Assembly: GCA_028698995.1 (NCBI GenBank)
Contig: JAQVVM010000049.1
Coordinates: 1-34,629, forward strand
Origin: Bacteroidales bacterium
GTDB taxonomy: Bacteria > Bacteroidota > Bacteroidia > Bacteroidales > PXBB01
Direction of reading: 5' to 3'
Length of the DNA: 34,629 nt
Position numbers and translations under genes: made by a program. The notes under the pieces were generated by a model. The model saw only the letters and a list, made by a program, of their open reading frames with translations. It was not told the DNA's origin and searched no databases. Position 1 is the first letter of the stretch, and each line of letters starts with the position of its first letter. Shown piece after piece: positions 9,396-18,459 of this stretch.

Positions 9396-10910
9396 ATGGC
9401 ACTGCTTAACACATTTCTTTCATGGTACATGCGAAAACGAATGCATCAAATTGAGCTTTTCGTTAAGTACCCCCACGATGTTCAAGAAGAGTGGTTTAAA
9501 AAACTTATTACTGCCGGCAAAAACACACAATGGGGAAAAGTATATGATTATGGAGGTATCAGAAATATCGAAGATTTCAAGAGAAAGGTTCCAATTAACA
9601 GTTACGATGATTTAAAGCCCTATATTGATAAACTCATGAAGGGAGAACAAAATGTCCTTTGGTCAAGTGATATTAAATGGATGGCTAAATCATCAGGTAC
9701 TACCAGCGATAAGAGTAAATTCATTCCCGTAAGCGAAGAAGCACTGGAAGACTGTCATTTTAAAGGAGGAAAAGATGTGTTAACTCTCTATTGCACAAAT
9801 TATCCAGATACCCGCTTATTTGATGGTAAGGCTCTGGCTCTCGGTGGAAGCCATCAAATAAATGAATATAATAACGAAAGTTATTATGGAGATTTGTCAG
9901 CCATCTTAATTCAAAATCTTCCCTTTTGGGCTGAATTTTACCGCACTCCAAGCCGCAAAATTGCACTCATGGATGAATGGGAAAGTAAAATTGATAAAAT
10001 GGCTTCAGCTATTATGCAAGATGATATAACCAATATTTCAGGAGTACCCTCATGGACTTTACTTCTTTTAAAAAGGGTGTTGGAATTATCCAACAAAAAT
10101 AATATTTCTGAATTATGGCCTAACCTCGAATTGTTTATTCACGGTGGTGTGAGCTTTGTGCCCTATGTAGAAGAATTCAAAAAAATAATACCTTCAAAAA
10201 GAATGAATTATCTGGAAACATATAATGCTTCGGAAGGCTTTTTTGGAATTCAAGACACAACTTACAGTAAGGACCTTCTTTTAATGCTTGACTATGGCAT
10301 ATTTTATGAATTTCTTCCTTTAGACAAGCTGAACGATGAAAATCCGCAAACTTTAAACCTTGATACTATTGAGACAGGTATCAATTATGCTTTGATTATT
10401 TCTACTAATGCAGGTTTATGGCGTTATATTATCGGTGATACTATTATGTTTACGTCTAAAAATCCTTACCGCATAAAAATTACCGGTCGAACAAAAAGTT
10501 TTATAAATACTTTTGGTGAAGAACTAATTATTGACAACGCCATTTCTGCTTTAAGAATTGCCTGCGAAAAAACAAGTGCTCAAATTAAAGATTATACTGC
10601 CGGCCCTGTATTCCTTAATGACAATAATTCTGCTTCGCACCAATGGCTTATTGAATTTTCAAAACAACCTGATAATCTTGACTATTTTTCTGAAATCCTT
10701 GACAATGCCTTAAAATCCCTAAACTCTGATTATGAGGCTAAAAGACACAAAGACATGATGTTGAAACTACCACTTGTTCAATCTGTACCGTCAGGAACTT
10801 TCTATGAATGGATGAAAAGACGTGGCAAACTAGGTGGACAGAATAAGGTTCCAAGATTATCTAATGACAGAAAATATCTAGATGAAATTCTGAAAATTAT
10901 ATCCGATTAG
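9396..10910 (+). CDS. GH3-family adenylate-forming enzyme
   Basis: The 504-residue protein belongs to the GH3 branch of the ANL superfamily. Members activate a carboxylate with ATP and, in plants, join it to an amino acid. Motif I is SSGTTSDKSKF (residues 99-109), motif II YNASEGFFG (from 276) and motif III YIIGDTIMF (Gly-Asp at 347-348). The N-terminal pattern (WYMRKRMHQIELF, QWGKVYDYG) is also usual for bacterial GH3 proteins. Length matches the family. The bacterial substrate is unknown, and plant hormone chemistry should not be assumed. It is followed after 8 bp by a small exported-protein gene, suggesting co-transcription. Confidence 0.9.
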   Translation: MALLNTFLSWYMRKRMHQIELFVKYPHDVQEEWFKKLITAGKNTQWGKVYDYGGIRNIEDFKRKVPINSYDDLKPYIDKLMKGEQNVLWSSDIKWMAKSSGTTSDKSKFIPVSEEALEDCHFKGGKDVLTLYCTNYPDTRLFDGKALALGGSHQINEYNNESYYGDLSAILIQNLPFWAEFYRTPSRKIALMDEWESKIDKMASAIMQDDITNISGVPSWTLLLLKRVLELSNKNNISELWPNLELFIHGGVSFVPYVEEFKKIIPSKRMNYLETYNASEGFFGIQDTTYSKDLLLMLDYGIFYEFLPLDKLNDENPQTLNLDTIETGINYALIISTNAGLWRYIIGDTIMFTSKNPYRIKITGRTKSFINTFGEELIIDNAISALRIACEKTSAQIKDYTAGPVFLNDNNSASHQWLIEFSKQPDNLDYFSEILDNALKSLNSDYEAKRHKDMMLKLPLVQSVPSGTFYEWMKRRGKLGGQNKVPRLSNDRKYLDEILKIISD

Positions 10911-10918
10911 TAAAACTA

Positions 10919-11701
10919 ATGATTAAACTGTTTGTTACAAGTCTTATACTTTTTTGCCTAATTTCTGGAAATGCCAAAACCCAGAATAATTTATTAATGA
11001 ACTCGATTCTGACTGATCATTTGAATAATGTTTACATCATCTCTGATAAACAGATTACTAAATGTGATGACACCGGAAATGTGCTTTTTACATTCAGTTA
11101 TATTAATGCAGGTCCTATTACGACTGTAGATGTAAGTGATCCATTAAAAATTTTGGTTTTTTTCAAAGATTTCAATCAGATAATATATTTAGACAACAAT
11201 CTGGCTATTACTCAGGGTCCCTTACAAATTCAATCACTTGAGATTTCTCAGCCGTTGCTGGCGTGCACTTCCAACGATAAAGGTTTTTGGATTTATGATC
11301 ATCTTGATTTTTCAATTAATAAAATTGACAAATTTTTTCAAAAACAACAAGTTGTTCCTAATCTGCCACAGATTATTGGAGAGACTTTCAATCCTGTGAG
11401 TATGAAAGAAGTCAACCAACAACTTTATTTATACGATCCTGAGATTGGATTTGCTGTTTTTGATACTTTTGGCTCCTATATAAAGATGCTTCATTTTAAA
11501 AATTTGAAACAATACCAAATTTCTGAATCAACTCTTTTTTTTATTGAGCAAGGAAGCATTTCTATTATTGATTTAAGAAGCTATACAGAGCTTAAATTCA
11601 ACTTACCTGATGAAAATTTTTTAGCAGTGGCTTTTAGTAGTAGAAATGCTTTTCTGTTAAATCCAGATGGCAGATCTTTTCGTAAAATAGAGCTACAATA
11701 A
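10919..11701 (+). CDS. exported protein of unknown function
   Basis: The 260-residue protein has an N-terminal hydrophobic signal sequence (MIKLFVTSLILFCLISGNA, cleavage likely near residue 20) and no lipobox. The mature part has recurring strand-like segments such as NNVYIISDKQITKCDDTGNV, KGFWIYDHLDFSINKIDK and AFLLNPDGRSFRKI, which suggest a beta-propeller-like fold; this is inference from pattern only. I do not recognise a named family. It starts 8 bp after the GH3 stop, so it is probably in that operon, and its last 9 bp overlap the end of the convergent glycosyltransferase gene. Confidence 0.8.
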   Translation: MIKLFVTSLILFCLISGNAKTQNNLLMNSILTDHLNNVYIISDKQITKCDDTGNVLFTFSYINAGPITTVDVSDPLKILVFFKDFNQIIYLDNNLAITQGPLQIQSLEISQPLLACTSNDKGFWIYDHLDFSINKIDKFFQKQQVVPNLPQIIGETFNPVSMKEVNQQLYLYDPEIGFAVFDTFGSYIKMLHFKNLKQYQISESTLFFIEQGSISIIDLRSYTELKFNLPDENFLAVAFSSRNAFLLNPDGRSFRKIELQ

Positions 11702-12811
11702 TGATAAATAAAAACCCATTAATTTTTCTATAACAATTTCCTGCTTGAATAATCCTGTTCTTTCAAAAGCCTTTCCGATATAGGTCCTTCTTAATTCTGA
11801 ATCATTCATCAAATTAAGAATCGCTGTTCCAAGTTCCTCCAGATCTACGGGATTTACAAGAAGTGCTCCATCTGAAGCAATTTCTGCAAGACTACCGTAG
11901 TTTGTTGTTATAACAGGGGTTCCTGAATTAAAAGCTTCAATGATTGGTATCCCAAAACCTTCATAAACAGAGGGATATACAAACATCTGAGCAGACTGAT
12001 AAACAGCTGGCAAATCAGAAGTTTCAACATTATGAAGAATCCAGAGGCGTTTATCCAATTTATGAATTACAGCATATTTTTTTATTTCTTCAAGATAAGG
12101 GGTTGGCTTTCCAATCAATACGATTGGTGCATCAATCTTGAATTGAGAAACAGCTTTTAAAACACTTAAAAAATTCTTTCGTTCTTCAAGTGTTCCAACA
12201 CATAAAATATATTGCTTGGGCAATTTGTATTTAATTCTTATTTTTTCTTTATCTTCTTTTCCTAAAGTCTTATAATACAAGGAATTACACCCCTGATATA
12301 ATACAGATATTGAATTCTGCTTTATTTTGGGATAATAGGTTTGTAGATCTTCTTTTGTTTGTTGACTGGTAACAAGAATCATATCGGCATTATTGCAGGC
12401 AAACCTTACTTTATTTTTGTAAACAAAACGATCAAAAGCTCTATAGAACTTTGGGTATTTGAGAAAAATTAAGTCATGAATGCTGACAATTCTTTTACCC
12501 CTGAATTTTTTTATACTAAAGGGCAGCTCATTACTCAATCCATGGAAAATGTCTGGCTTATTCTTGTTAATATCGGAAATGACACCGTAAGTGCGCCATG
12601 CTGATTTAAATATTTTATGAATGCCCTCAGGCACGATAACATTCTGACAATAGTCTTTTTCAAGAAGGTTTGTTGGATTTGAAGGAGAAAATAAAAGATA
12701 GGCATTTTCAGGATAAAAATTCATGAGATTTCTTATAATATCTCTGCTGTAGTTTCCTAAACCGCTTCTGTTATAGAATGCCCTTTTGGCATCAAAACCT
12801 ATCGTCAACAT
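11693..12811 (-). CDS. GT4-family glycosyltransferase
   Basis: The 372-residue enzyme is a GT-B fold glycosyltransferase of the group 1/GT4 family, transferring a sugar from a nucleotide-activated donor. The N-terminal acceptor half contains a glycine-rich GLGNYSRDI loop and PDIFHGLSNELP. The C-terminal donor half contains ILCVGTLEERKN, the E-x7-E motif in PSVYEGFGIPIIEA, and GTPVITTNYGSLAEIA. It lacks a signal peptide or membrane segment, so it is cytosolic or peripheral. It lies 9 bp downstream of dapD on the same strand. The acceptor cannot be inferred. Confidence 0.92.
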   Translation of the reverse strand: MLTIGFDAKRAFYNRSGLGNYSRDIIRNLMNFYPENAYLLFSPSNPTNLLEKDYCQNVIVPEGIHKIFKSAWRTYGVISDINKNKPDIFHGLSNELPFSIKKFRGKRIVSIHDLIFLKYPKFYRAFDRFVYKNKVRFACNNADMILVTSQQTKEDLQTYYPKIKQNSISVLYQGCNSLYYKTLGKEDKEKIRIKYKLPKQYILCVGTLEERKNFLSVLKAVSQFKIDAPIVLIGKPTPYLEEIKKYAVIHKLDKRLWILHNVETSDLPAVYQSAQMFVYPSVYEGFGIPIIEAFNSGTPVITTNYGSLAEIASDGALLVNPVDLEELGTAILNLMNDSELRRTYIGKAFERTGLFKQEIVIEKLMGFYLSLL

Positions 12812-12820
12812 AAGCTCAAA

Positions 12821-13639
12821 TTAAACTGCAACATTAAATTCTCTCAGCGCATCATTCAAAGAAGTTTTTTTATCTGTTGAAGCACTTCTTTTTCCAATAA
12901 TAAGAGCACAAGGTACGCCATAAGTTCCTGCATTAAATATTTTATTGTATGTTCCCGGAATAACAACAGAGCGGGCAGGAATATGAGCTTTAAATTCAAT
13001 GGGTTGTTCTTGTGTTACATCAATTATTTTTGTACTATTTGTAATCACAACATTAGCCCCGAGAACAGCTTCTTCTTCTACAATAACTCCTTCAACAACA
13101 ATACTTCGTGAGCCAATAAAACAATTATCCTCTATAATAACAGGACCATTCTGTACAGGTTCCAAAACCCCGCCGATACCTACCCCTCCGCTGATATGAA
13201 CATTCTTACCAATTTGAGCGCAAGACCCTACTGTTGCCCAAGTGTCAACCATTGAGCCGGTATCAACAAATGAACCAATATTTACATAAGACGGCATCAT
13301 TATGACTCCTGGAGCAATATAACAGCCATAACGGGCAATAGCATGCGGAACCACTCTTACACCTAATGCTTTGTAATTCTTTTTCAAAGGTATTTTATCA
13401 TGAAATTCAAATGGTCCTACTTCTGTTACTTCCATTTCTCTAATCGGAAAATACAGAATAACAGCCTTTTTTAACCATTCATTAACGTGCCATGTCCCTT
13501 TTTTCTTTTCAGCAATCCTTAACAAGCCTTTGTCCAATAAATCTACAGCATGAAAAATGGCTTCTTTTGTTTTATTCTCTTTCAAAAGACTGCGATTATC
13601 ATACGCAGCATCTATAATAGTTTTTATTGTCAGATCCAT
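12821..13639 (-). CDS. dapD: 2,3,4,5-tetrahydropyridine-2,6-dicarboxylate N-succinyltransferase
   Basis: DapD transfers succinyl from succinyl-CoA to tetrahydrodipicolinate in the succinylase route to meso-diaminopimelate and lysine. The chosen start (MDLTIKTIIDAAYDNRS) gives 272 residues, the usual family length. A longer frame to 13699 would need a TTG start and adds a lysine/phenylalanine-rich tail that overlaps the promoter. The N-terminal helical region is followed by a left-handed beta-helix with hexapeptide repeats (NIGSFVDTGSMVDTWATVGS, CAQIGKNVHISGGVGIGG, CFIGSRSIVVEGVIVEE). It is first in a two-gene minus-strand unit with the glycosyltransferase. Confidence 0.96.
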   Translation of the reverse strand: MDLTIKTIIDAAYDNRSLLKENKTKEAIFHAVDLLDKGLLRIAEKKKGTWHVNEWLKKAVILYFPIREMEVTEVGPFEFHDKIPLKKNYKALGVRVVPHAIARYGCYIAPGVIMMPSYVNIGSFVDTGSMVDTWATVGSCAQIGKNVHISGGVGIGGVLEPVQNGPVIIEDNCFIGSRSIVVEGVIVEEEAVLGANVVITNSTKIIDVTQEQPIEFKAHIPARSVVIPGTYNKIFNAGTYGVPCALIIGKRSASTDKKTSLNDALREFNVAV

Positions 13640-13663
13640 TTTATTATTAATTATCTCTATGTG

Positions 13664-13671
13664 TAAAAGTA
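13664..13671 (-). promoter_or_regulatory. probable -7 element (TACTTTTA) for dapD
   Basis: On the minus strand TACTTTTA lies 24 bp before the dapD ATG. It is one base from TAnnTTTG and identical to the element before the LTA-synthase-like gene. Confidence 0.5.
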
Positions 13672-13751
13672 CTGTTTTTTGTTTTAAGAAAAAAAACAAC
13701 CGTTATATATGCTTATTTTTTATTAATTTTATAAAAAAATAATCTCTTTTT

Positions 13752-14840
13752 ATGAAAAAATATATTTTGCTTTTTGCTTTTTTTATTTTTCTACCATTTT
13801 CATATTCTCAGATAGTTGTAACACAAAATGATATGCCCGATATAAAAGATATTTTTGTTCTTAACCTTGAATTTAATTTGGGACAGACTTTTTCTTATGA
13901 AGATGCAGGCGCAAATTTTATATGGGATATTTCTGATTTAACCTTTTCATCTCAACGTAGAGACACATTTGTAAGTGTGTTATCAACGCCACTTATTTTT
14001 AACCTCTATTTTAACAATGGTTATGATACAGCTCGCAGGGCGACAATTGCAACGCCCCGTAATTTAGAATATATGCCTCCGGGTATAACAATTGAAGATG
14101 TGTTCTTTTTTATGAAAGAAAGCAGTGAAAAATATTCAGAAGTTGGGTTTGGAGCCTATATCAATGATACACCAATTCCTATTAAATATGATAATCCTGA
14201 TGTTCTTTACAGATTCCCAATTACTTTTGGTACAAAGGATACTACGTATTCAAATTTTTCTATAGATATTCCTGCCTACGGTTATTACGGGCAACAAAAG
14301 AAACGTATAAATACCGTGGATGGCTGGGGTGCTTTAATTTTGAATCAAAGTCATATCCCTGTCATGCGAATCAAATCAGAACTCTTTATTGAAGATACAA
14401 TTTTTGTCACACAATATAATCAAGGTTATAAACTCGTTCGTGAAGAAATTGAATACAAATGGATTGGGAATGGCATTGGGGTTCCCCTTTTACTTGTAGC
14501 AGAACGCATGAACAGCGTTAGCATGGAGGCTTTTGACAGTATGTATGTGAATACAGCCGGTATTGAAAACCTAATTGAATCTGATGGTATTCTGATATAT
14601 CCCAATCCTGCGAATGAGTATATTAATCTGAGTTTTATTTTAGAAAAAAAATCTGAGATTTCTTATTCATTATATGATTTGAACGGACGACTCGTTTTAA
14701 ATCTAAACAGGGGCCTATTGAATAAAGGAATGGTAATAGACAGAATTGATCTCATCAATACAAATCTTAATAAAGGCATTTATTTCCTCGAAATAAGTAT
14801 TGGTAATCAATGTTTAAGGCGCAAAATTCAAATCTATTAA
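13752..14840 (+). CDS. exported protein with T9SS C-terminal sorting domain
   Basis: The 362-residue protein has a signal peptide (MKKYILLFAFFIFLPFSYSQ). It ends in a type A T9SS sorting domain at about 279-362: ILIYPNPANEYINL, then SLYDLNGRLVLNL, then GIYFLEISIGNQ and KIQIY. It is therefore predicted to cross the outer membrane through the type IX machinery and be surface-attached or released. The middle (20-278) has no enzyme motif that I recognise; it has alternating strand-like segments. It is divergent from dapD and ends 3 bp before the convergent lipid kinase gene. Confidence 0.9.
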   Translation: MKKYILLFAFFIFLPFSYSQIVVTQNDMPDIKDIFVLNLEFNLGQTFSYEDAGANFIWDISDLTFSSQRRDTFVSVLSTPLIFNLYFNNGYDTARRATIATPRNLEYMPPGITIEDVFFFMKESSEKYSEVGFGAYINDTPIPIKYDNPDVLYRFPITFGTKDTTYSNFSIDIPAYGYYGQQKKRINTVDGWGALILNQSHIPVMRIKSELFIEDTIFVTQYNQGYKLVREEIEYKWIGNGIGVPLLLVAERMNSVSMEAFDSMYVNTAGIENLIESDGILIYPNPANEYINLSFILEKKSEISYSLYDLNGRLVLNLNRGLLNKGMVIDRIDLINTNLNKGIYFLEISIGNQCLRRKIQIY

Positions 14841-14843
14841 AAC

Positions 14844-15767
14844 TTATTCTTTTTCGGAAACAGCATATTTTCCTTTCCAGCTTGGATTAACAATTACCTT
14901 TAAATTAAGGGGATGAACCTTGACATGGATGTCCTTTTCGAGAATAACAGGATCTCCATCAACATGGGCAACGCGTTTTCGGGATTGCTTAATAACAACC
15001 TCTTTTGTTTTGATAATCTCGATGTGTTTTGAAACATCGATTCGTTTAAGAAATAAGAGAATAGATAAAATGGGTGCTTCAATAAAAGGTATTTTTTTAA
15101 TTATACACAAATCAATAAGTCCGTCATTAATACGTGCAGTTGGGGCTATTACGCTATTAAAACCAAATTGATTGGAATTGGCAAAAGTAACCATCATGGC
15201 ATTTCTTATAATGGTTTTATCTTCAATTTGAAAAATATATTTTTTAGGCTTGTATTTAAAGAAATTTTCCAAAACGATTCTTGCATAAGAGTAAAGACCT
15301 CTGATTCTGGTTTTTGCAAAATTCTCTGCAACTAGAGCATCAAAGCCCAAACCCGCAATGCTTACAAAAAATAAGCCGTTGATTGTTGCCGTATCTATTT
15401 CTGTTACATAGAATTTATTAATCACATCTATGGCTCTTTTTAAGGTTAATGGGATTTTTAAATATCGTGCAAGACCATTTCCCGAACCATTTGGGATAAT
15501 TCCCAATGCAGTATTGCTATTTACAAGAGCTTTTGCTACTTCATTAACAGTGCCATCACCACCAATAGCTATAACTGCATCATAGTTTTTCATTGCAGCA
15601 TCTTTTGCTAACTCTACACCATGACCGGCATATTCTGTGAAGCAAAATTCATATGAAATCTGCCTGTGATCTATGTATTGAATCAGAAAACTTTCAATAT
15701 AAAATTTATCCCTTGTGCCAGAACGGGGATTGATAATAAACTTTATCTTTTTTTTTGTTTCACCCAT
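14844..15767 (-). CDS. diacylglycerol kinase/YegS-family lipid kinase
   Basis: The 307-residue protein has the DAGK catalytic fold: FIINPRSGTRDK near the N-terminus, AIGGDGTVNEVAKAL (nucleotide loop), GIIPNGSGNGLARYLKIP, and SIAGLGFDALVAE. Members phosphorylate diacylglycerol or related lipids at the membrane. Its start overlaps the 3' end of the upstream LTA-synthase-like gene by 8 bp, indicating translational coupling. Phosphoglycerol transferases release diacylglycerol from phosphatidylglycerol, so a kinase returning it to phosphatidic acid would be a logical partner. That link is inference from gene order and family chemistry. Confidence 0.93.
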   Translation of the reverse strand: MGETKKKIKFIINPRSGTRDKFYIESFLIQYIDHRQISYEFCFTEYAGHGVELAKDAAMKNYDAVIAIGGDGTVNEVAKALVNSNTALGIIPNGSGNGLARYLKIPLTLKRAIDVINKFYVTEIDTATINGLFFVSIAGLGFDALVAENFAKTRIRGLYSYARIVLENFFKYKPKKYIFQIEDKTIIRNAMMVTFANSNQFGFNSVIAPTARINDGLIDLCIIKKIPFIEAPILSILLFLKRIDVSKHIEIIKTKEVVIKQSRKRVAHVDGDPVILEKDIHVKVHPLNLKVIVNPSWKGKYAVSEKE

Positions 15768-17685
15768 TTTTGTTTACACTTAACATGTTCATACTCATTC
15801 TGTATTGATAGCTTTGAATATAAGCTTTGAATAAAGATTCAAATTTTAAAATACTATCTGCGTTTAATGAATTTATGATATTATTTTCTAATAAATTATC
15901 ATTGTTCAAGTCATAGGCTTCAATGAAATTACGGCCATCAAATGACATTAAATAGTTATTGTAAATCATCTGATACAAGCCATTTGCAAAATTAACTGAA
16001 ATTCCATCATAATTGGTATCAAGCAGGCTATTACCAAAAGCAATAAACCGTCCTTCATAATTTAATAAATCCATCAGAGTCGGTAAAATATCTGTATGTT
16101 GAGCAATCTGAGAAGACCTTATTGGTGTTTGGTTATCGGGGATATAAAAAAATAATGGCACTGCATATTGGCCTCTTTTGGTATTATATTCCGAATAATA
16201 GGATTCTGAAGTATGATCGGCTGTAAAAACGAAAATGGTATTTTCAAACCAGTCCATTTTTGATGAGGTCTCAAAAAATAATTTTAGTGCATTATCTGTA
16301 TAACCAATGCTTTCGTGAATATCAAGATTCCCTTTTGGAAAAACATTTATATATTTTTCAGGGATGGTGTAGGGATGGTGTGATGACAAAGTAAACATTA
16401 CAGAGACAAATGGTTTTGGGGAGACATCTAACTCTTTGGCCATTTGCTGAAAAAATGGCTCATCATAAATACCCCATTTGCCATCAAAATCATTTTCATT
16501 GTTGTATTCATTTCTGCCAAAATAATGGTCAAATTCAGCAAGACGTACAAAATTATCAAAACCCATTGTCCCATTTGTTCCTCCATGAAAAAACCATGAT
16601 GTGTAATTCATTGGTGCCAATAAACCTGCAATACTATTTATTCCGTTGGCAGAATAGTCTGATAAAATATAGGCCGTATTCATAAGATTAGGAACTCCTG
16701 CTAATATTGATAGGGTTGCATCAATAGATCTTTTTCCATTGGCATAAGCATTATCAAAAACAATCGAATGACCAATAATTGAATCGAGAAAAGGAGTATA
16801 GCCTTTATAATTTTCATCAGCAGCATTCAAATTCAAAGCACCAATATACTCTTTTGAAAAACTTTCCAGAATAAAAACAACAATATTTTTATTTCTAAAA
16901 GCATTTTCTCTTTTATAATAACAATGTAAGGGTTTATAAATTTTTTCTACTTCCTGAATGGAGGAAAAATAATTTGAAACTTTAATTTTGTCTTTGTTAA
17001 TGGTTTTTATAATATTAAACGGTGTATTGATTACAAGAGGAATATACTTTGAACATGTGTATTGAGAAGCGCTTGCAATATTAATAGGCCTCAATTGAGC
17101 CCCCCCCCGCATAAAAAAAAGAGAGACAGCTAACCAAATAATTAAGGATAAAAACTTCAGAAAAAATGATTTGGGGAATTCAGAATTTATTAGGTTAATT
17201 AATAATGAGCTGTAGAATTTGATAAAAATAAAGATCAGTAGAGTTAAAATAAGGAAAAGGTACCAGAAATCCACAAAAAACTGAGGCATTAAAACCCAGA
17301 CATCTGTGCTCATAAAAATATATTGAAAAATTTCGGCAGTTGTACGGGTATTGATATATCTGAAATAAACAAAATCAATTATTGAAAATAATAAAGCAAG
17401 AAGATTTAAAATAAGGAAAAGATATTTAACTGTGTTTTGATAAAATTTTCTTTTTCTTACTTTAAGAGGCACTAACAACAATAAAATGATAATGCTATTA
17501 ATATAAAATATAGCTGACAAATCGAATCTGCTACCATAAAAAAATAATGAACAAAGCTCTGTAAAAGTAATTTCGTTAAAATAGCTTTGATTGAAAAGAA
17601 AAAATAAAAGACGAAATACAGAATAAATCAACAAAAGGGTTGACAATAAAACAAACAGCCGAAAATTGATGTTTTTCTTTATCAT
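15760..17685 (-). CDS. LTA-synthase-like phosphoglycerol/phosphoethanolamine transferase (sulfatase fold)
   Basis: This 641-residue membrane enzyme has about five transmembrane segments (roughly 8-32, 53-73, 83-110, 137-160, 175-192) followed by an extracytoplasmic alkaline-phosphatase/sulfatase-type domain. Motifs resembling LtaS are NIVVFILESFSKEYIG (metal-binding Glu), KRSIDATLSILAG (where the family places its Thr/Ser nucleophile), SSHHPYTIPEKY, and FVFTADHTSES (Asp-His metal ligands). Members transfer glycerol phosphate or phosphoethanolamine onto glycans or lipids; which one here is unknown. The gene contains an uninterrupted run of nine C (G on the coding strand) at about codons 193-196, in RGGAQLRP at the junction between membrane and catalytic parts. 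The frame is intact as given. Confidence 0.92.
   Translation of the reverse strand: MIKKNINFRLFVLLSTLLLIYSVFRLLFFLFNQSYFNEITFTELCSLFFYGSRFDLSAIFYINSIIILLLLVPLKVRKRKFYQNTVKYLFLILNLLALLFSIIDFVYFRYINTRTTAEIFQYIFMSTDVWVLMPQFFVDFWYLFLILTLLIFIFIKFYSSLLINLINSEFPKSFFLKFLSLIIWLAVSLFFMRGGAQLRPINIASASQYTCSKYIPLVINTPFNIIKTINKDKIKVSNYFSSIQEVEKIYKPLHCYYKRENAFRNKNIVVFILESFSKEYIGALNLNAADENYKGYTPFLDSIIGHSIVFDNAYANGKRSIDATLSILAGVPNLMNTAYILSDYSANGINSIAGLLAPMNYTSWFFHGGTNGTMGFDNFVRLAEFDHYFGRNEYNNENDFDGKWGIYDEPFFQQMAKELDVSPKPFVSVMFTLSSHHPYTIPEKYINVFPKGNLDIHESIGYTDNALKLFFETSSKMDWFENTIFVFTADHTSESYYSEYNTKRGQYAVPLFFYIPDNQTPIRSSQIAQHTDILPTLMDLLNYEGRFIAFGNSLLDTNYDGISVNFANGLYQMIYNNYLMSFDGRNFIEAYDLNNDNLLENNIINSLNADSILKFESLFKAYIQSYQYRMSMNMLSVNKNG
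17100..17108 (-). repeat. homopolymer run of nine C within a coding sequence
   Basis: Nine consecutive C on the plus strand (GGG codons on the coding strand) interrupt a very AT-rich gene just before the catalytic domain. A one-base slip would frameshift the protein at about residue 195. Confidence 0.97.
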
Positions 17686-17700
17686 CTCTTTTAATTGACG

Positions 17701-17708
17701 TAAAAGTA
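17701..17708 (-). promoter_or_regulatory. probable -7 element (TACTTTTA) for the LTA-synthase-like gene
   Basis: On the minus strand TACTTTTA lies 15 bp before the ATG at 17685, directly after the terminator of the upstream lipoprotein gene. Confidence 0.5.
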
Positions 17709-17715
17709 TTAAAAA

Positions 17716-17742
17716 AAAAGAGATGCCTAAGCATCTCTTTTT
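17716..17742 (-). terminator. intrinsic terminator of the DUF5011-like lipoprotein gene
   Basis: On the minus strand AAAAAGAGATGC pairs with GCATCTCTTTT around TTAG, followed by more T. It separates the lipoprotein gene from the LTA-synthase-like gene. Confidence 0.88.
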
Positions 17743-17765
17743 GTAATATTATCAATAACTAAATA

Positions 17766-18419
17766 TTATTGTTTTGTCCAAGTGGCAGTACAAGTATCTG
17801 TAGCACCACCATCAGCTGCAGTATAGGTAATTGTAATAACAGTACCGGCAGCATTAATAGTACCGGAACCTTCAAATGTCAAACCATTGGTTTGTTGAGG
17901 AATAGTAAGTGTTAAACCAGCATTACCGGCTAAAGTTCCATTAACATTTACAGGAACAGTAAAGTTTCCAAAGTTGTTGAAAATAATTGCCATGTTTGTG
18001 GCTGCTCCTGGAGTGATACTTGCAGAATATGGGTTAACTGTATAAGGTCCACCTGGGCCAGTGCACTGTTCAGAAGCTGTATAAGTAGCTACAATATTTC
18101 CTTTTCTATGAGAAACATAAACAGTACGTTCGGCTGTGCCAACATTACCTGCTTCGTCAGTAGCTGTATAAGTTAATGTATATTCACCAGCAGCATTTTT
18201 ATTAACTTCACCTGTTACAATAACTGTAACTGCATCATCAACATCGTCAGTAGCAGTAGCACCTGGATCTGTAAAAGTTGCTCCAAAATCAATTGTCATA
18301 ACTGCATCACCTGTTAAAGTAACAACTGGTTTTCCCATGTCTTCGGGAGTACAAGAAGTAATAAAGAACAATCCGCCAACTAAAACAATGGCTAAAATGC
18401 TTAAAAAATTCTTTTTCAT
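17766..18419 (-). CDS. lipoprotein with DUF5011/Ig-like domain
   Basis: The 217-residue protein has a lipoprotein signal peptide with lipobox FITSC (Cys23). Residues of about 28-103 match the DUF5011/HYR-type immunoglobulin-like repeat: GATFTDPGATATDDVDDAV, then GEYTLTYTATDEAGNVG and AERTVYV. The C-terminal half (about 105-217) is beta-rich and contains two cysteines that could pair (EQCTG and DTCTA); I do not recognise it. It is predicted to be an outer-membrane lipoprotein. Single gene with its own promoter and terminator. Binding or adhesive role is only a family-level expectation. Confidence 0.9.
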   Translation of the reverse strand: MKKNFLSILAIVLVGGLFFITSCTPEDMGKPVVTLTGDAVMTIDFGATFTDPGATATDDVDDAVTVIVTGEVNKNAAGEYTLTYTATDEAGNVGTAERTVYVSHRKGNIVATYTASEQCTGPGGPYTVNPYSASITPGAATNMAIIFNNFGNFTVPVNVNGTLAGNAGLTLTIPQQTNGLTFEGSGTINAAGTVITITYTAADGGATDTCTATWTKQ

Positions 18420-18459
18420 GATTTTTTAAATTTTAATTAATAAATATTTTTTAACAGTG

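Noticed and set aside
13640..13699. Longer dapD frame starting at 13699
   Set aside because: It needs a TTG start, adds residues absent from family members and overlaps the likely promoter.
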